From positions 94,621,750 to 94,685,749 of the forward strand of contig OZ023274.1 of assembly GCA_964007475.1 (NCBI GenBank): a stretch of DNA of 64,000 nt. The letters are read 5' to 3'. The DNA comes from Hybos culiciformis. Taxonomy: Eukaryota; Arthropoda; Insecta; Diptera; Hybotidae. Positions 39,545 through 51,979 of the stretch are shown here, one piece after another; the stretch's first letter is position 1, and each line of letters opens with the position of its first letter. Position numbers and translations under genes: made by a program. The notes under the pieces are model-generated. The model was given only the letters and a program-made list of their open reading frames with translations. It made no database searches and was not told where the DNA came from.

Positions 39545-40535
39545 ATGAGTAAATCAGGTAAATTGGGTTCATCCAATATCAATAAGATCTTAATGACATT
39601 TGTGTCAAATGATAACGAAGAGGAAAAAATAAATTCAACATCAATTGGTTCACCGCTGTCACCAGTGACAATCGCACAACGTCAACCAAATCAAAAATCT
39701 CAACAAATATCACAAAATACTCAAACAACCTTAAGTGCTAGTAATTTATTAAATTCTATACGTAATTCACCGCCCCAACAATCATCGACACATGCACATC
39801 AATCATCAACTCAATTTATTAAAATAAATCAGCCATCATCATCATCATCATCATCATCTTCCTCATTATTAACCCAATATCAGCCACAGTTAATACAATT
39901 ACGAAACAGTAATTTGCGTGAAATTACAACAACCAATAATATTGGTGAAATAATTAAGCTTGAAGTAGTTCGTGGCGATGAAATATTATCAAGTGGTAAT
40001 TTAACAACCACAAAATATCACTTGCAACAAAATTCACCGCAATCGACTGCAACTGTAACTATAAGTGGAAACGATTCAATCACATCAACTGCCCCCATTA
40101 TTGTTAAAATTGAACCAACACAATCGTTTGAAATTCTAACCGAAAGTGATTCTCGTGTTCTTAGTTTACCAATATCAGATTGTGATAGAATTGGTGCTAG
40201 CTGGATTGATTTAAAGGATATTCAAGAAATATCTAATGCGGCAATTTTAGATGCTAAAAGATGTACCGTAGAATCTACGGATACAACAAATCCAACTAAT
40301 AATTTAAATTTGGATAAAATTGTAAATATAACGACTGAAAAGAAAACGACATCACAACAAACACAACATACTGTTCAGCAGCAAAAACAAACTCAAACAA
40401 TTACACTGCAACAAACAGCTACACAAACTCGACAGCAATCGGTATCGCCAGTTCAGCAGAAAGTAACAGTAACAGCATCGAGTGCAGCATCAACATCGGG
40501 TATAACAAGAGAAACAATTAGTGGAGCAATGACAG
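39545..40535 (+). CDS. Hr3: HR3 alternative first coding exon B, 330-residue Q/S/T-rich N-terminus
   Basis: A long open frame starts at ATG 39545 (MSKSGKLGSSNINKILMTF). I end the exon at the donor ATGACAG|GTATTG (40535/40536), since the frame beyond it becomes a hydrophobic AT-rich tail. The coding part is 991 bases and ends in phase 1, the same as exons A and C. The protein is low-complexity: Gln/Asn/Ser/Thr-rich, a ten-serine run near residues 97-106, and no zinc finger. It has two sumoylation-type motifs, I-K138-L-E and V-K188-I-E (followed by Pro), common in transcription factors. I infer it is the N-terminal A/B domain of a long HR3 isoform. The alternative is an unrelated regulatory protein. 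Confidence 0.72.
39834..39860 (+). repeat. TCA/TCT trinucleotide run encoding poly-serine
   Basis: Nine or ten serine codons, mostly TCA, in a row inside exon B. It is likely polymorphic in length and stays in frame. Confidence 0.85.
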
Positions 40536-43500
40536 GTATTGCATTTCTAATATGTAGTTATATATTTTATTAATTAATGATTAATTTTTCTTAATTTTAA
40601 AATTGTGTTGAAATATTTTCAAGTATATAATTTGTAATTAATGCAAAAAACTTGGGGCGCCTCAAATGAGCACTTAAAAATTTATGGTTAACAATAACTT
40701 TTTTGGTTCCTTTAAATATAGACTATTTATAATGAATACTGTCGATTAAAATTGGAATTTAGGACATAATATAAAAAAAAATTTAAATTTATGTTTTTTA
40801 AATCATATTTTAAGCTATTAATAAAATTTTAATTACCCTTATACTTGTTTTGTATGAACTAATCAAATTTTTATTGAATATACTAGCTTATAATATAAAA
40901 AAAAATTTCTCAATCTATTATTTACTACAATATCGACATGTGTATGTATGACCAGGTCCAGAATATTGGACATTGCGCTTTATCGCATAAGTATTATTGT
41001 ATATATGATTAATGATTTTATTTTATTATTATTTATTTTTTGCTTTTTAAATAAAAAAAAAAATATACAATAGTACTTGATAAATAGACAACAAATTACA
41101 CATTATTTATTATTTGTTTGCAAATTTTGTTTTCTTTTTGAAGACACATAGAATGGCGCAAGCGTATTTACTTTACGTAGAGATCTATCAGATGAACTTG
41201 TTAAAAAAATTTTTTTTTGTTATTATCAATGTTCTTGATCATATTTTATATTGAGTACGAAAGTTTGAATGAAAATTAGGATTCATCAATAATTCTTAAT
41301 GTTCTCTATGCTAGACATTTTATGTTCCATAGTTATTAACACAAAATTCATATTAGAAAACGTATAATGTAAGTGTAGATTTAAGTCATTTGGTTAGCTA
41401 TTAAAATATATATTTAATAGTCATCTTGATAAAATTCATAGTTTATGACATTTGATTTGATACGAAGTTTGAAAGGACTGCCATTTTACTTACATACACC
41501 TTACTTGTAAAATTATGCAGGATATATATTCATATAAATGTAAAACAAAACTTAACATAAACTTATAAAACATAAAACTTAACATTTTCATGTTGTTTCA
41601 GATTCTTTTGTCAATATTTTGAATAAATATTTTATTGCGAATTTTTAATCTCTTATTTAAATGTATTTATTTATTAAATATCTCAAATTGAAAACATTCA
41701 GATGATTTCTATTCTTTTTAAGGAAAAAAAAAAAACAACAAACAAGAAAAAATTAATCAAATTTTAATATTGTTTTAAAAATAGTTTAGAACAAAAGTGG
41801 GTCAAAAATTTTGAGTCAAAGAGGTTGTGACTGATTAATTTTTTTGCGTACAATATTTTTATTTTTTACAACTTTTTTTTTACTAAACAATTTATCACTT
41901 AATATTGTAGAACAACTGGGATTGGGAATTATTAAATATTGACATAACATAAAAAAAAAAATGTAGGTATGCAATGTTCAAAAAATTTGGGTTTTATGCT
42001 AAAAATTACAATTAAATTTGGTAATTGTTTTGATTGACTCATTATGTGCAAATTGATAAGTAATTAAATTTTTATTCAATAACAGTTAAAAATAATGAGA
42101 TCAAAATTGTGTAACAAGGTGTCAAGCCTTCAAAGTGAAAATTTAAAATGAATTATCCCGAACATATATTTAAATTTTTTAAACTAAAATTTATGCGATA
42201 CATCAAAATAAATTATTAAGATAGTTGAATTTGAGATTTTCGAACCAAATAACTTAATGAAAAATATAAGACTATAACTACAACTATATACAGATAGTAG
42301 TTCAATCGATTGATTTAAGTCATTACTCACCTGGTGATAGAAAATATAAGTTAATAAAAGAAACAGGATGTATCGGAAGATGCAAAAGCGGTATTTGAGA
42401 TAATAAGATTTTAATGGAAATTTAATTTTTATTTTCAAATATTCCTAAGAAAAATTAGCTCATTTAATGTCGTTTGGAAGTTTTTAACTATTAGGTGAAT
42501 ATGAATGAATATTGAATATTTATATTTTCACTCAGACATCTTCAATAAAATGTAGAGCACTTAGCTTCTTTTTTTTTTTTTTGTTAAAATTCAACGATAA
42601 GGATAAATGTTTTTATTTTTCAAAATATTATGCAATTTTTATTTGTTTTAAGTACACTTTCTTAAATAGGTAGTATGATTTTGGGGTTTGGGTGATGAGA
42701 AGAAATCCAAATATTATTGAGTGTCGATTTCAATTATATATGCATTATGTGTGAAATTAGAAAGTGCAAACATATAATAACAGTCCGTTTTTGACAGAAA
42801 ACAAACTGAAAATACACTTAAAACAATTAAAATATTGTTATAGAGAACAAAGTGAAAAACTAAGTCAAAAATAATGATAACAACAAGCTCCCAAAAAATA
42901 CGATTTAGGCGTAGGATTAATATAATTTTGTCGATTTGACAATACATATGTAGTTTAGTTAAGCTGGTATATTTTCCTTAAATTTACGGTTCTTTATTCA
43001 AAAATCATTTAAAAATTAAGTACCTAATCTTTAATAAACAAAAAAAAAAACGCGAATAAAAAAAGGATCTAAGAATAATTTTATAATTTTTTTTTCTTCA
43101 AATTTATTTCAATTAAAGTATTTTTAATTGTAAAAAAAAAAATTGATGCATTTTACCCTCATCATTGTCATTTTTTGTTTATTTATTTTTTTTACCATTA
43201 TTATACCTGTCAGAGGATATTGAAAACCTGTTTACAGTGCATCCTTAATTGGTTTTTTTTGCGATAATTTAAGGTTGTTGATCTATTACACAAAAAATAA
43301 AATCTCAGAACAAGGAAATTTTTTGTTTTTTTTTTTTCGTATAATTTTTAAAGGATATTGTGTTAGAAACATAAGGATATAATAAGAAATGTTATATAAA
43401 AAGATTTTGTTTTTTTTTCTCGTAATTTTTGATGCGGAAGAAATTTCTTTACAAAAATATATTTATAGTTTTTGATAACAATTTTATAGAAATTTGATAT

Positions 43501-44392
43501 AAAAAAAAAAATTCAAAATTATGGGAAAAAAAGAAATGTTAATCCTACTGCAGTTATTCTTTAATATGATGGGAAATAAATTTTGTTTTTTTTTAAACTA
43601 TGTTTTGATTTAATAGTCTCAGAGGATTGAGAAAATTTCGACTAATTTATTGAAAATATTATTTTTTCCAAAATTTTTTTTAAACAAAAATTAATCTAGA
43701 TTTAGATATATTCAAATTTTCGATATCTAACTAGATAATAAATTTTTCAAAAAAAATAAGAGGACTATATAATCATAATAATCATATCTTAATATCTAGA
43801 TAAAATAAAAGGTTCTATCGATTTGATGAATATAACATTTAAACGAAATCTTTATGATTTCTTGATGCCATCAAAGGTTTATGTAAAAATCTATTCTATT
43901 TCACTTCCTTATGTATTTTTTTTTTATTTTGATTTCCTGATGATTTTCCTAACTTATATAACAAATTTTTTTTTTATTTCCAGGTATGTAACATTATTTA
44001 TAAGAAGTTTAGATATGAATTTTATATTCTATTACAATAAGGTGAGTTATATTCTTAAGTTCTCATTAGATTATATTTTTCTGTGTTTTTTAATAACATT
44101 TGTGATGATTAACCTAGTAAGATTTCTGATATTAAAAATAGAAAAGAAAAGAGGACTATTTTTGAATTTCGAATTCAGTTTCACGTTTGTAGATTATTTG
44201 TAGAAAACAAAGTTTTTTCGTTAAAATTGTTTTTTATTTGTATGGAAGCCGGATATGAAATCTGGAAAAACCCATATTGTTCAAAATATTTTTCGATTGA
44301 CGTAAATAATAACAGACGCAGAATTGTAGATTTCAAAAGATTTATATTAATACTTTGTTATAACAATTCTAGCTTTCGTCTAAACTGAATGT

Positions 44393-44448
44393 ATTAAAGA
44401 AATTATATTAAAGAAATTATATTAAAGAAATTATATTAAAGAAATTAA
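44393..44448. repeat. 14-bp tandem repeat x4 (ATTAAAGAAATTAT)
   Basis: Four consecutive units, the last with one change, end just before the 8-bp target duplication of the hAT element at 44465. It is probably a local slippage product at the insertion site. Confidence 0.9.
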
Positions 44449-44464
44449 TTTAAAGACTCTAGCG

Positions 44465-45017
44465 CAGAGATTCCCAACCTGGGGTCCATGGACCCCTTGG
44501 GGGTACGTTAACCAATTCTGAGAGGTACGTGGATCTGTTCGTATTGAAAAAAATATATGTATATCCTTTTTACGGCTTACACATAATTTCAAAATCTAAT
44601 TTTCTTTCCAAAATTTTGTGAATTGTCTATAATTGTGTATATTTTAAATAAGTATATTAAAACTCATAACGAAATCTTCAAAAAAAATGTTGATGGTATC
44701 ATTCCTCCAACTTTTAATGTCGATAATTGGATTAGAAACGCCTTCACAATTTCATTAGACAAGATTGTTGACACTGATAATGATAACGCAAAAGATGAAC
44801 CCATTGACTTGAGAAATAACATGAAAACTCGCAGTGATTTTGAAACAATGATGCTGGATCAATTTTGGTGCTAACAAAGCGAGGCGTATCTAATCACAAC
44901 GTGCGTTAAATTTTTTATTCCGTTTGTTATAACCCGTATGCACTCTTTTTTAGGGGTACGTAAAGATTCAAATGATTATCAAGGCGTACAAATATTTCAA
45001 AAGGTTGGGAACCATTG
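44465..45017. mobile_element. non-autonomous hAT element, 553 bp
   Basis: The left end is CAGAGATTCCCAACCT. The right end, read in reverse complement, is CAATGGTTCCCAACCTT, a hAT-type terminal inverted repeat. Both sides carry the same 8 bases, CTCTAGCG (44457-44464 and 45018-45025), the size hAT transposases make. The left subterminal region has a perfect 16-base palindrome (GGGGTCCATGGACCCC) and GGGGGTACGT, which recurs near the right end as AGGGGTACGT. A broken piece of transposase lies inside. It is an internally deleted derivative of a full-length element. Confidence 0.93.
44623..44960 (+). pseudogene. remnant of a hAT (ZBED5-like) transposase C-terminus
   Basis: The frame contains FNVDNWIRNAFTI, DEPIDLRNNMK and FETMMLDQFWC, which resemble the segment just before and at the start of the dimerisation region of ZBED5-type hAT transposases (E-L-I-D-L, then a few residues, then FW). 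A TAA follows the FWC. Beyond it the same frame continues with a family-like stretch (EAYLITTCVKFFIPF), so the stop looks like decay. There is no start codon of its own, no BED finger and no complete catalytic core, so it cannot encode a working enzyme. Confidence 0.7.
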
Positions 45018-46061
45018 CTCTAGCGATTTATCTTTGAAGTAAGGGCAAAATGTCAGCGTTATGAATTTATGAATTTTTAGATCATTTGACATAAAAATAA
45101 ATTTGCAATTACATATTCATGTTTTAAAAATAAAATAAAATAAACTATAAAAGAATCTTATTTTCAATTTAAAATGAAATAAAAAATTATGATTAAGAAT
45201 GCTTATAATTATATACATAAATTTTTGATCTATAAAATAAAAAAAAAATTAAAAATCGAAATAAATTGAACTTATTTAAAAAAAAAATCATATCTTAATG
45301 ATTTATATTTATGTTTTTCTTAATTTATTCTATATATATATGTTGCATAAAAAACTGCAGTAATTATGCAATTTAACAGTACATTTATAATTTTTTTTTT
45401 TTACTTTGAAATAAAATTTAGAACTGGTTATCTGAACAAGTTATTTAAGATTTATAGAAATTCGTATATATAAAAAATACTAGAATATATGCTTAGGATC
45501 ATACTTATTTTGACAGCATTCGTTATAGATCTACATGTTAATATATATTAATATTAATTAACTTGTGAAATAATTAAAATTTTATGTTTTTGAACTTTAT
45601 AAAACAGGTGTTGTACAGCTAGTTTATACATATTTTGTTTTAACAAAATATAATATCTAATTTCTCAGGATGTCACCAAACTATACTTAAATTACAAATT
45701 TCTTCGCTAAAGAAGTGTTTTAAGTAATTATTTTTTTTGATTTATTGAATAATAAGCTCTGTGAAGCTGCCGCTACTTTTTTCATTTAATTTAAAAATAA
45801 TTTCACTCTTATCAGATTGCTGACATATAAACTGGTCATTCAAATTTCTTAACAAAATTATATGTTTGTTAATTTTTTTTTTCTTTTCAATTCGAAGAGG
45901 TTATAAAAAAAATTGTTAATTTCTGGGAAATTAAATAAATGTATACATGCTTGAAGAAGAACAAGATATTATATACCTACCTACCTACTTTCTTTTCAGA
46001 TTTACAACATTATTCTTATTATTTTTTTTCATGCAAGAAATATACCGTATATACTATATAC

Positions 46062-46879
46062 CAGGGGTGGCCAACAAGTCGATCGCGATCGACCGGTCGA
46101 TCGCGAGACCAATTTTGGTCGATCACTCGCAAGTTCGGGGTTTGCGAAAAGTATCTCATAAAAACTGTTAACTTAAAAAGTACAAATACTTTTTATTCAA
46201 ATGTTTTCTGTGATTAGCTCATAGAAAGGATATAATTTTTATATTATCATTATTTTTATTAGTTTGTTTTGACATTTGAAATGGTTTTATTAAGTTCTTT
46301 TTCTTTGCACTGTTGCAATTCTGTTTTCTATTTAAAGCTTTTGTCGGTAGATAACTTTTTTGCTGCTGCTACTTTTTGCTACCTATATAAAATTTATTTG
46401 AATTGGGATATTACAAAATCAGCATAATACTTCGGCTTATGATAAAAACTTATACAATACATATAAAAACGTATATAAATGATGTTTATTTAATAAATCT
46501 GAAATACAGTGCGTTTAAAATTGACTTGTATTTACACTTCTGAGAAATTTATGACTATTAAAATATACTCCAATTATGATGCACTAGTAAAGGAAATGCA
46601 GACTCAGGTTTCTCATTAATTTAAAAAGTTTGAATGAATAAATGTTATTAATAAGTGCTCATGTTGTTTTAATTCCTCTGGACATAAGTTTTTTAACCCA
46701 TTAAATAAATACTCATGTATGTAGATTATTTACCCCTTAATCATGGAGCTCGCCAAAGTGCACGTCGGTATAAAATCACATTGCAAAAACATCCCCTTCT
46801 TACCTAAAAAATAGGTCGATCGCGACACAATTTATAAATAAAAAGTAGATCTTATGTGCACCAAAGTTGGCCACACCTG
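46062..46879. mobile_element. non-autonomous hAT element, 818 bp
   Basis: The left end is CAGGGGTGGCCAAC. The right end, read in reverse complement, is CAGGTGTGGCCAACTTTGG. Both flanks carry CTATATAC (46054-46061 and 46880-46887), a perfect 8-bp target duplication. Copies of a GTCGATCGCGA-type word lie just inside the left end (46079-46130, in both orientations) and just inside the right end (46814-46826), likely transposase-binding repeats. The interior is AT-rich with no transposase frame. Its termini differ from those of the 553-bp element, so it belongs to a different hAT family. Confidence 0.93.
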
Positions 46880-48124
46880 CTATATACTATGTCTTTATTG
46901 CCTTATGTGACAAAACTCAGAAAGTTGAAAGATTTTTCATAATTTCATAATTTTATTGCTAATTTTTCGAGAATTCATTATTTCATAATATTATCATTTA
47001 AAAAAAAATAAAAAATTAAAATTAATTATTATATATAGGTTTGCACAAAATTATTTCGTTTGAAAGTATATTGCAAATTTTACCAGAACTAACTTGATAT
47101 ACAGAGAACTTTGGCAAAAACACATATATAAATTAAAATTTTATGAATCTGGGAATGTAAAGCATCAATAATGATAAATTATGGCAAATAAAAAAAGTCT
47201 TAGACTTCATGTTGTCATATCGAGTTGTCGAGAATAACTGAAAGGTTTTTTTTTTTCAATATATTTGATAGTGTCGCAAAACTAAGTCAACTCAAATAGT
47301 TCAAGGCAGCAAAATCTCTTAAAAAACTTCATCTCATTCAGGACTGCATAGCTTGAATTCCCAAAGCCTAGTGAATATTGTATCTCAGTTTCCGCCCAAT
47401 ATTTAAAAATCATTTATATAAGGAAAAACTTAGTAAATTCATGTATTTTTTTCTTCTCTTTTATTTTGGATGTAGAAACTTTTGAAACAAAATCGCGTTT
47501 CCACTATCAGCAAAAGAAGAACATTATAAAAAAAATAAAAATAAAAAAAAAATCTGACACACATTTTATTTAATTCTATTCAAGTATAAATTGAGATTTA
47601 CCGTAAAAATTATTATGTTTTTCTTCATTTTTTATTTTTTTAACATTTTATTTACGAAACGCGATGCATAATAAATAAGTTTAATTTGTAAACAGAAACG
47701 AGCTTTAAATCAATTTAACAAAAAAAAAAAAATTATGTTAAAAGCAAATAAAAAAAAACAAGAAACTCATGATGAAAAGTTCTTAAACAAAACTTCATAA
47801 AGTACCTACAAATTAAATAAGAAAAAAAATTAACGAAATAAGTCTGTCTTATTAAAATAGAAATTGCTTCATTTCATTACAAATTTTCACCATTAGTTTT
47901 ATGAAAGTTTTCCATATTTTTAGATTTATTTTTGAATTTGAAATATTTTGAACTCTTGAATGAATTATATAAGTTTGCCGAAAAATATTTACTTTAAAAC
48001 TAATTACATTATAATCATTCTATATTCCCTTAATTCCATGCACTGCAGTCATTCTTGAAACCCACTTTTGGAGTTCTTATGAATTTTGAAATTCCAAAAA
48101 TCTTAAAAATATGATAATTTATTA

Positions 48125-48245
48125 TTTACTCAAAATGTTAAGCTGAAATCTGAAAGATTAATATAAAATTGTACTCGAATATAAAAATGTACGAAAATTG
48201 CTTTTTACTCAAAATGTTAAGCTGAAATCTGAAAGATTAATATTA
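48125..48245. repeat. direct repeat, ~42-bp unit, 79-bp spacing
   Basis: The segment beginning TTTACTCAAAATGTTAAGCT at 48125 recurs at 48204, unchanged for about 40 bases, through CTGAAATCTGAAAGATTAAT. The ~37 bases between are unrelated. The lack of divergence points to a recent local duplication. Confidence 0.85.
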
Positions 48246-51200
48246 AAATTTATTTGGAAGGATTTTAATGAGATTCTTAACCAATCAAGCTTTTAAGCTT
48301 TTAACATATGAAAGTAATATTACTAAATTAGTTAAAAAATTTATGAAATTCTTCAAACTATTGAACTATCGTCAAGTTTAGAGCTCATCAGAATGTTTGA
48401 CTTGAATCCTTATCATTGGTAAGATTCTTCAGATAGGCATAAGTAAACTTAAGAATATTTGAGCCCTTTTTTAACTGACTTTAGAGTTAGAATTGGCTCC
48501 TTAAAAAAATGTTTGTCTCATGATTGTCATTTATATAGAGTTATAATAAATATATATGGCTTAAAATATGCGGCTTTGGAGTTGGTAAAAATATATTTTT
48601 TTATATTTTAGACATTTGTTATCATTTTTCCGTGTGCCTCCTTGGTCTTTCAAACAGTGTATGCATAATATATGTAAAAAAAAAAATAAAAAAAAAAAGT
48701 TTTCTACAACAATGTTTACAAAAAGAACAATCGGTTATTATTATTATGCTATGCAACGCAGTTTTAGAATAAAAATTTTACGATTTCTTTTTTTTTAATT
48801 TTTTTTCTTTTTAAAAAACAGAATTAGGTTTCTCTTAGACATTAATTCAAAAAAATAAAAATTAAAAAAAATGTTTGTACTAAAGAACTATAAAAGATAC
48901 TTAGAATTTTAAAATATAATTGTAAAGTTGTTAAAAAAAAAAAAATGTTATTATTATTATTAAAATTTTTTTTTACTTAATTCTGGAATTTCAATTGTTT
49001 TTTTTTTCTCTCTCTCTTATTATTAAAATTTATGCAATTTTTGCTTTTATGGTAAAAAAAAAAAATTTAATTTCAAATAAAAATTAAAAAAAAAAAAAAT
49101 CTAAAACGAACTATTTTAAAGTACGCTGTTGAAAAAAAAAAAATTCCTGAAGTCAAAAATTTTTATTGAATAGAGTTTCCGCTTTTTTATTATATACCTA
49201 CCACTGAATTGTCTTGTAAAACAATTGCAAAAATTGTAATTTATTATGCAAAATTTTAGGACAAATTATTTTTTTTTATTTTTGTATGTTTTGCGCAAAA
49301 AAACAAAAAAAAAACAATTCCTATTTTTGCTAAAGAAAAATTATATTACACAATATGTTCGTTTATTATTTTATAAATTCTATATTCATTCTATGTGCAA
49401 GTATAAGAACCTTTAAAATTGGCTTATTGAAAATAAAAGATTCAGTTCAATATTTGTATATATTTTGATTTATTATTATAAAAACTTCAATTTATTACTT
49501 CTTAAACTTTAATAAACAACGAAAAAACAAATTGGGACAACTCTACAATAAAAAAAAAAAAACCTATATTTAACATTATACAAGTCACAGCTGATTTGGT
49601 TTACAGACTTCCAATTTTTGAATGAGGTTTTAAAGAAATATTCATAAATAATTTATGTTGATTTATTAAGATGTTTATCATGATGATTAAAAATTTAACG
49701 ATTGTTGAGCTAAAGCGAGTTATTATATTCAAAACATAGTATCGTTCATTTAGATTTTATTCGGGCAACATTTGGGACATTGAGCCTGATAGTTAGAATA
49801 ATTAAAAAAATAAGAAAAAAACCGCAAAAAAAATAATTTAATGAATTTAATGAGCCCTCAATACGAAAAATTTGTCTTGGTCTCGTTTTTATTGTAGGTT
49901 TAATACAATCTCGATTTCCAATGGTCTTACAGCAACCTATTTCGCGCTCCTCTTTTATAAATGTAGTTGGAAAATGTTAATCTCGCTGAAAATAAAATAA
50001 AAGAATTTCAATTCAAATAATAAAAAAAAAAAAATTCCAAATATTACTTTTCCCAAATAAAAAAAAAATTGTCTAATTAAAATGAAATTAAATTGTCTAC
50101 ATAAAAAAAAATTTCTTATTCTGTTTTTAGTTAGTTATTTAAAAAATTAAAAATTTTAATCTTCATAAAAACAAAAAAAAAATTTATAGAAAAAATACCG
50201 TTATATATATGTAGTATCTTTTTTGACAATTGTAAATAAAAAAAAAAATGTTTTGTTTATATTTTGTTTTGTATCTTTTTTTTTTTTTTTAAATACTCTA
50301 TGTACATACGATACAAAAATTATGACATAGTAAAATTTTCTGTCAATGACCTTTGTTAATAAAAAAAAAATAAAAAAAAACTTAGCTAAACAATATCTTA
50401 GAATTTTTATTTCTTTTTTTTTTTTTTTTTACATACCTACATATAAATTATGTGTATACAAAATTATACATATATATAAAGTGTAATAAATATGTTACTC
50501 TCCAATTTTTGTGACAGAAAATAAAGTGAAAAATATAGATAAATGTGTATATATATGAAAAATTAGCAAGCAACATAAAACAGATGAAAATTATTATTGT
50601 ACATTAAAAAAAAAAAAAAAAAACATAAAAAATTGTTAAATGTTTTCTATATCTATATTTTTTCATTTAAAAGATATTTTTTTTTTTTTGATATTATTAT
50701 CATAAAAAAGCTTTTGTGTCTATTCAACTTAGATAGAAGTATATTGTAGATATAGAAATAAATTAGAATTTTCGTCAGCTTTTATTTTAAAATTGATTTA
50801 TTAGTTATAATGTTGAGATAATTTATTAATTTTTCATTTTCCAAAAATAAAAGACTAAAAAAAAAAAAAAAACAATATAAAACATTGCCTTTTTTTTTCA
50901 TTATTTTAAATTTGTATTTATATATTCAATTTAATCTGACATATAACCAAAAAGAAGTCTTTAAAGTGGGAATTTATGAGTGTATATGAAAATTTATTTA
51001 ATTTTATGTTTTTTTTTTTTAAGATATTATGAAGATAGAATTTAAATTTTCATATATTTTATATATAGACTTATAGATAGATATGCCTGTATTAATATTA
51101 ATTTAAAATAATTTAAAATCAAAAGTTTAGAGACTTTAGATAGAGTGTTTCTTAAATGTTTGCAATTGCTTAATTTTATCGATATCTAGAAATATTTCAC

Positions 51201-51949
51201 ATTTTCCAGACATGATAAAAATGTTATTTTTCTTAAAGTTTTTTCTAATAAATATTTAAGTTAGGCTTAAATAGAAAATTAATAACTTATGAGCCCAACT
51301 AAACTAAGTTCAACTGAAAAACAGGATTCTTGAAATGTTTTAATCTGAAGACAAAAGAAACATAAAATACCAGCAAATTTAAGTCCTCAAATATTTAGAC
51401 ATGCTCAAATACAATTTTATTTCGCCTCTGTTAAGTCAGAAGCTAAACTTAGACGACATTAATAGTATTTACATAAATTACAGAATGGAACATTGTTGCT
51501 GCTTTAATTTTGAGAGAAAAACTGCACTATAAACTATTTCTTTTTTTTTTAAGTTTGAAAGTTAAAAAAAAAGCAGAATATAATTTTGTAATTACAAAGA
51601 TTTTTACTATTCATATATTATCTTCTCCCCATTTAAACATAGTTTTTGAATACATATTTTTGAAGCTTTAAGTTTTTCTTCTAGACTAGAACATTTAAAT
51701 TAAGCTTGACTTTTGTGTTATTAAAATCTAATGATTCAAGTTTCAAACTTCAAACATAAAAAAAAAATGTTTTAAGAGAAAAATTAAAGCTTTTAAGAGA
51801 ATCTAAAGATAGACACTTCTATCTGTCATTTTATACTTTTATTTAGTTTTTTTTTTTTTAGTTTCTATGACTCACTATCGAAAAAGAGATACTTTTTTTT
51901 AAAACACGAAATAAAAAAAAAAGTTTGTTAGTACACGTGTTGTCATAGT

Positions 51950-51979
51950 TTTGTTGTTGTTATTATTATTATTATTATT
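51950..51979. repeat. TTG/TTA trinucleotide microsatellite
   Basis: A run of TTG followed by about eight TTA units; simple sequence in an HR3 intron. Confidence 0.85.

Noticed and set aside
40536..40573. Extension of exon B to the frame's own stop
   Set aside because: The added residues are a hydrophobic AT-rich tail directly after a good phase-1 donor; intron read-through is more likely than a 342-residue protein.
43823..44203. 126-residue open frame on the plus strand
   Set aside because: Almost entirely F, I, L, Y and K from AT-rich codons, with no motif; it fits chance in this base composition.
44623..44874. The transposase-like frame as an intact gene
   Set aside because: It starts without ATG, lacks most of the protein, and is cut by a stop inside family-like sequence; called a pseudogene fragment instead.
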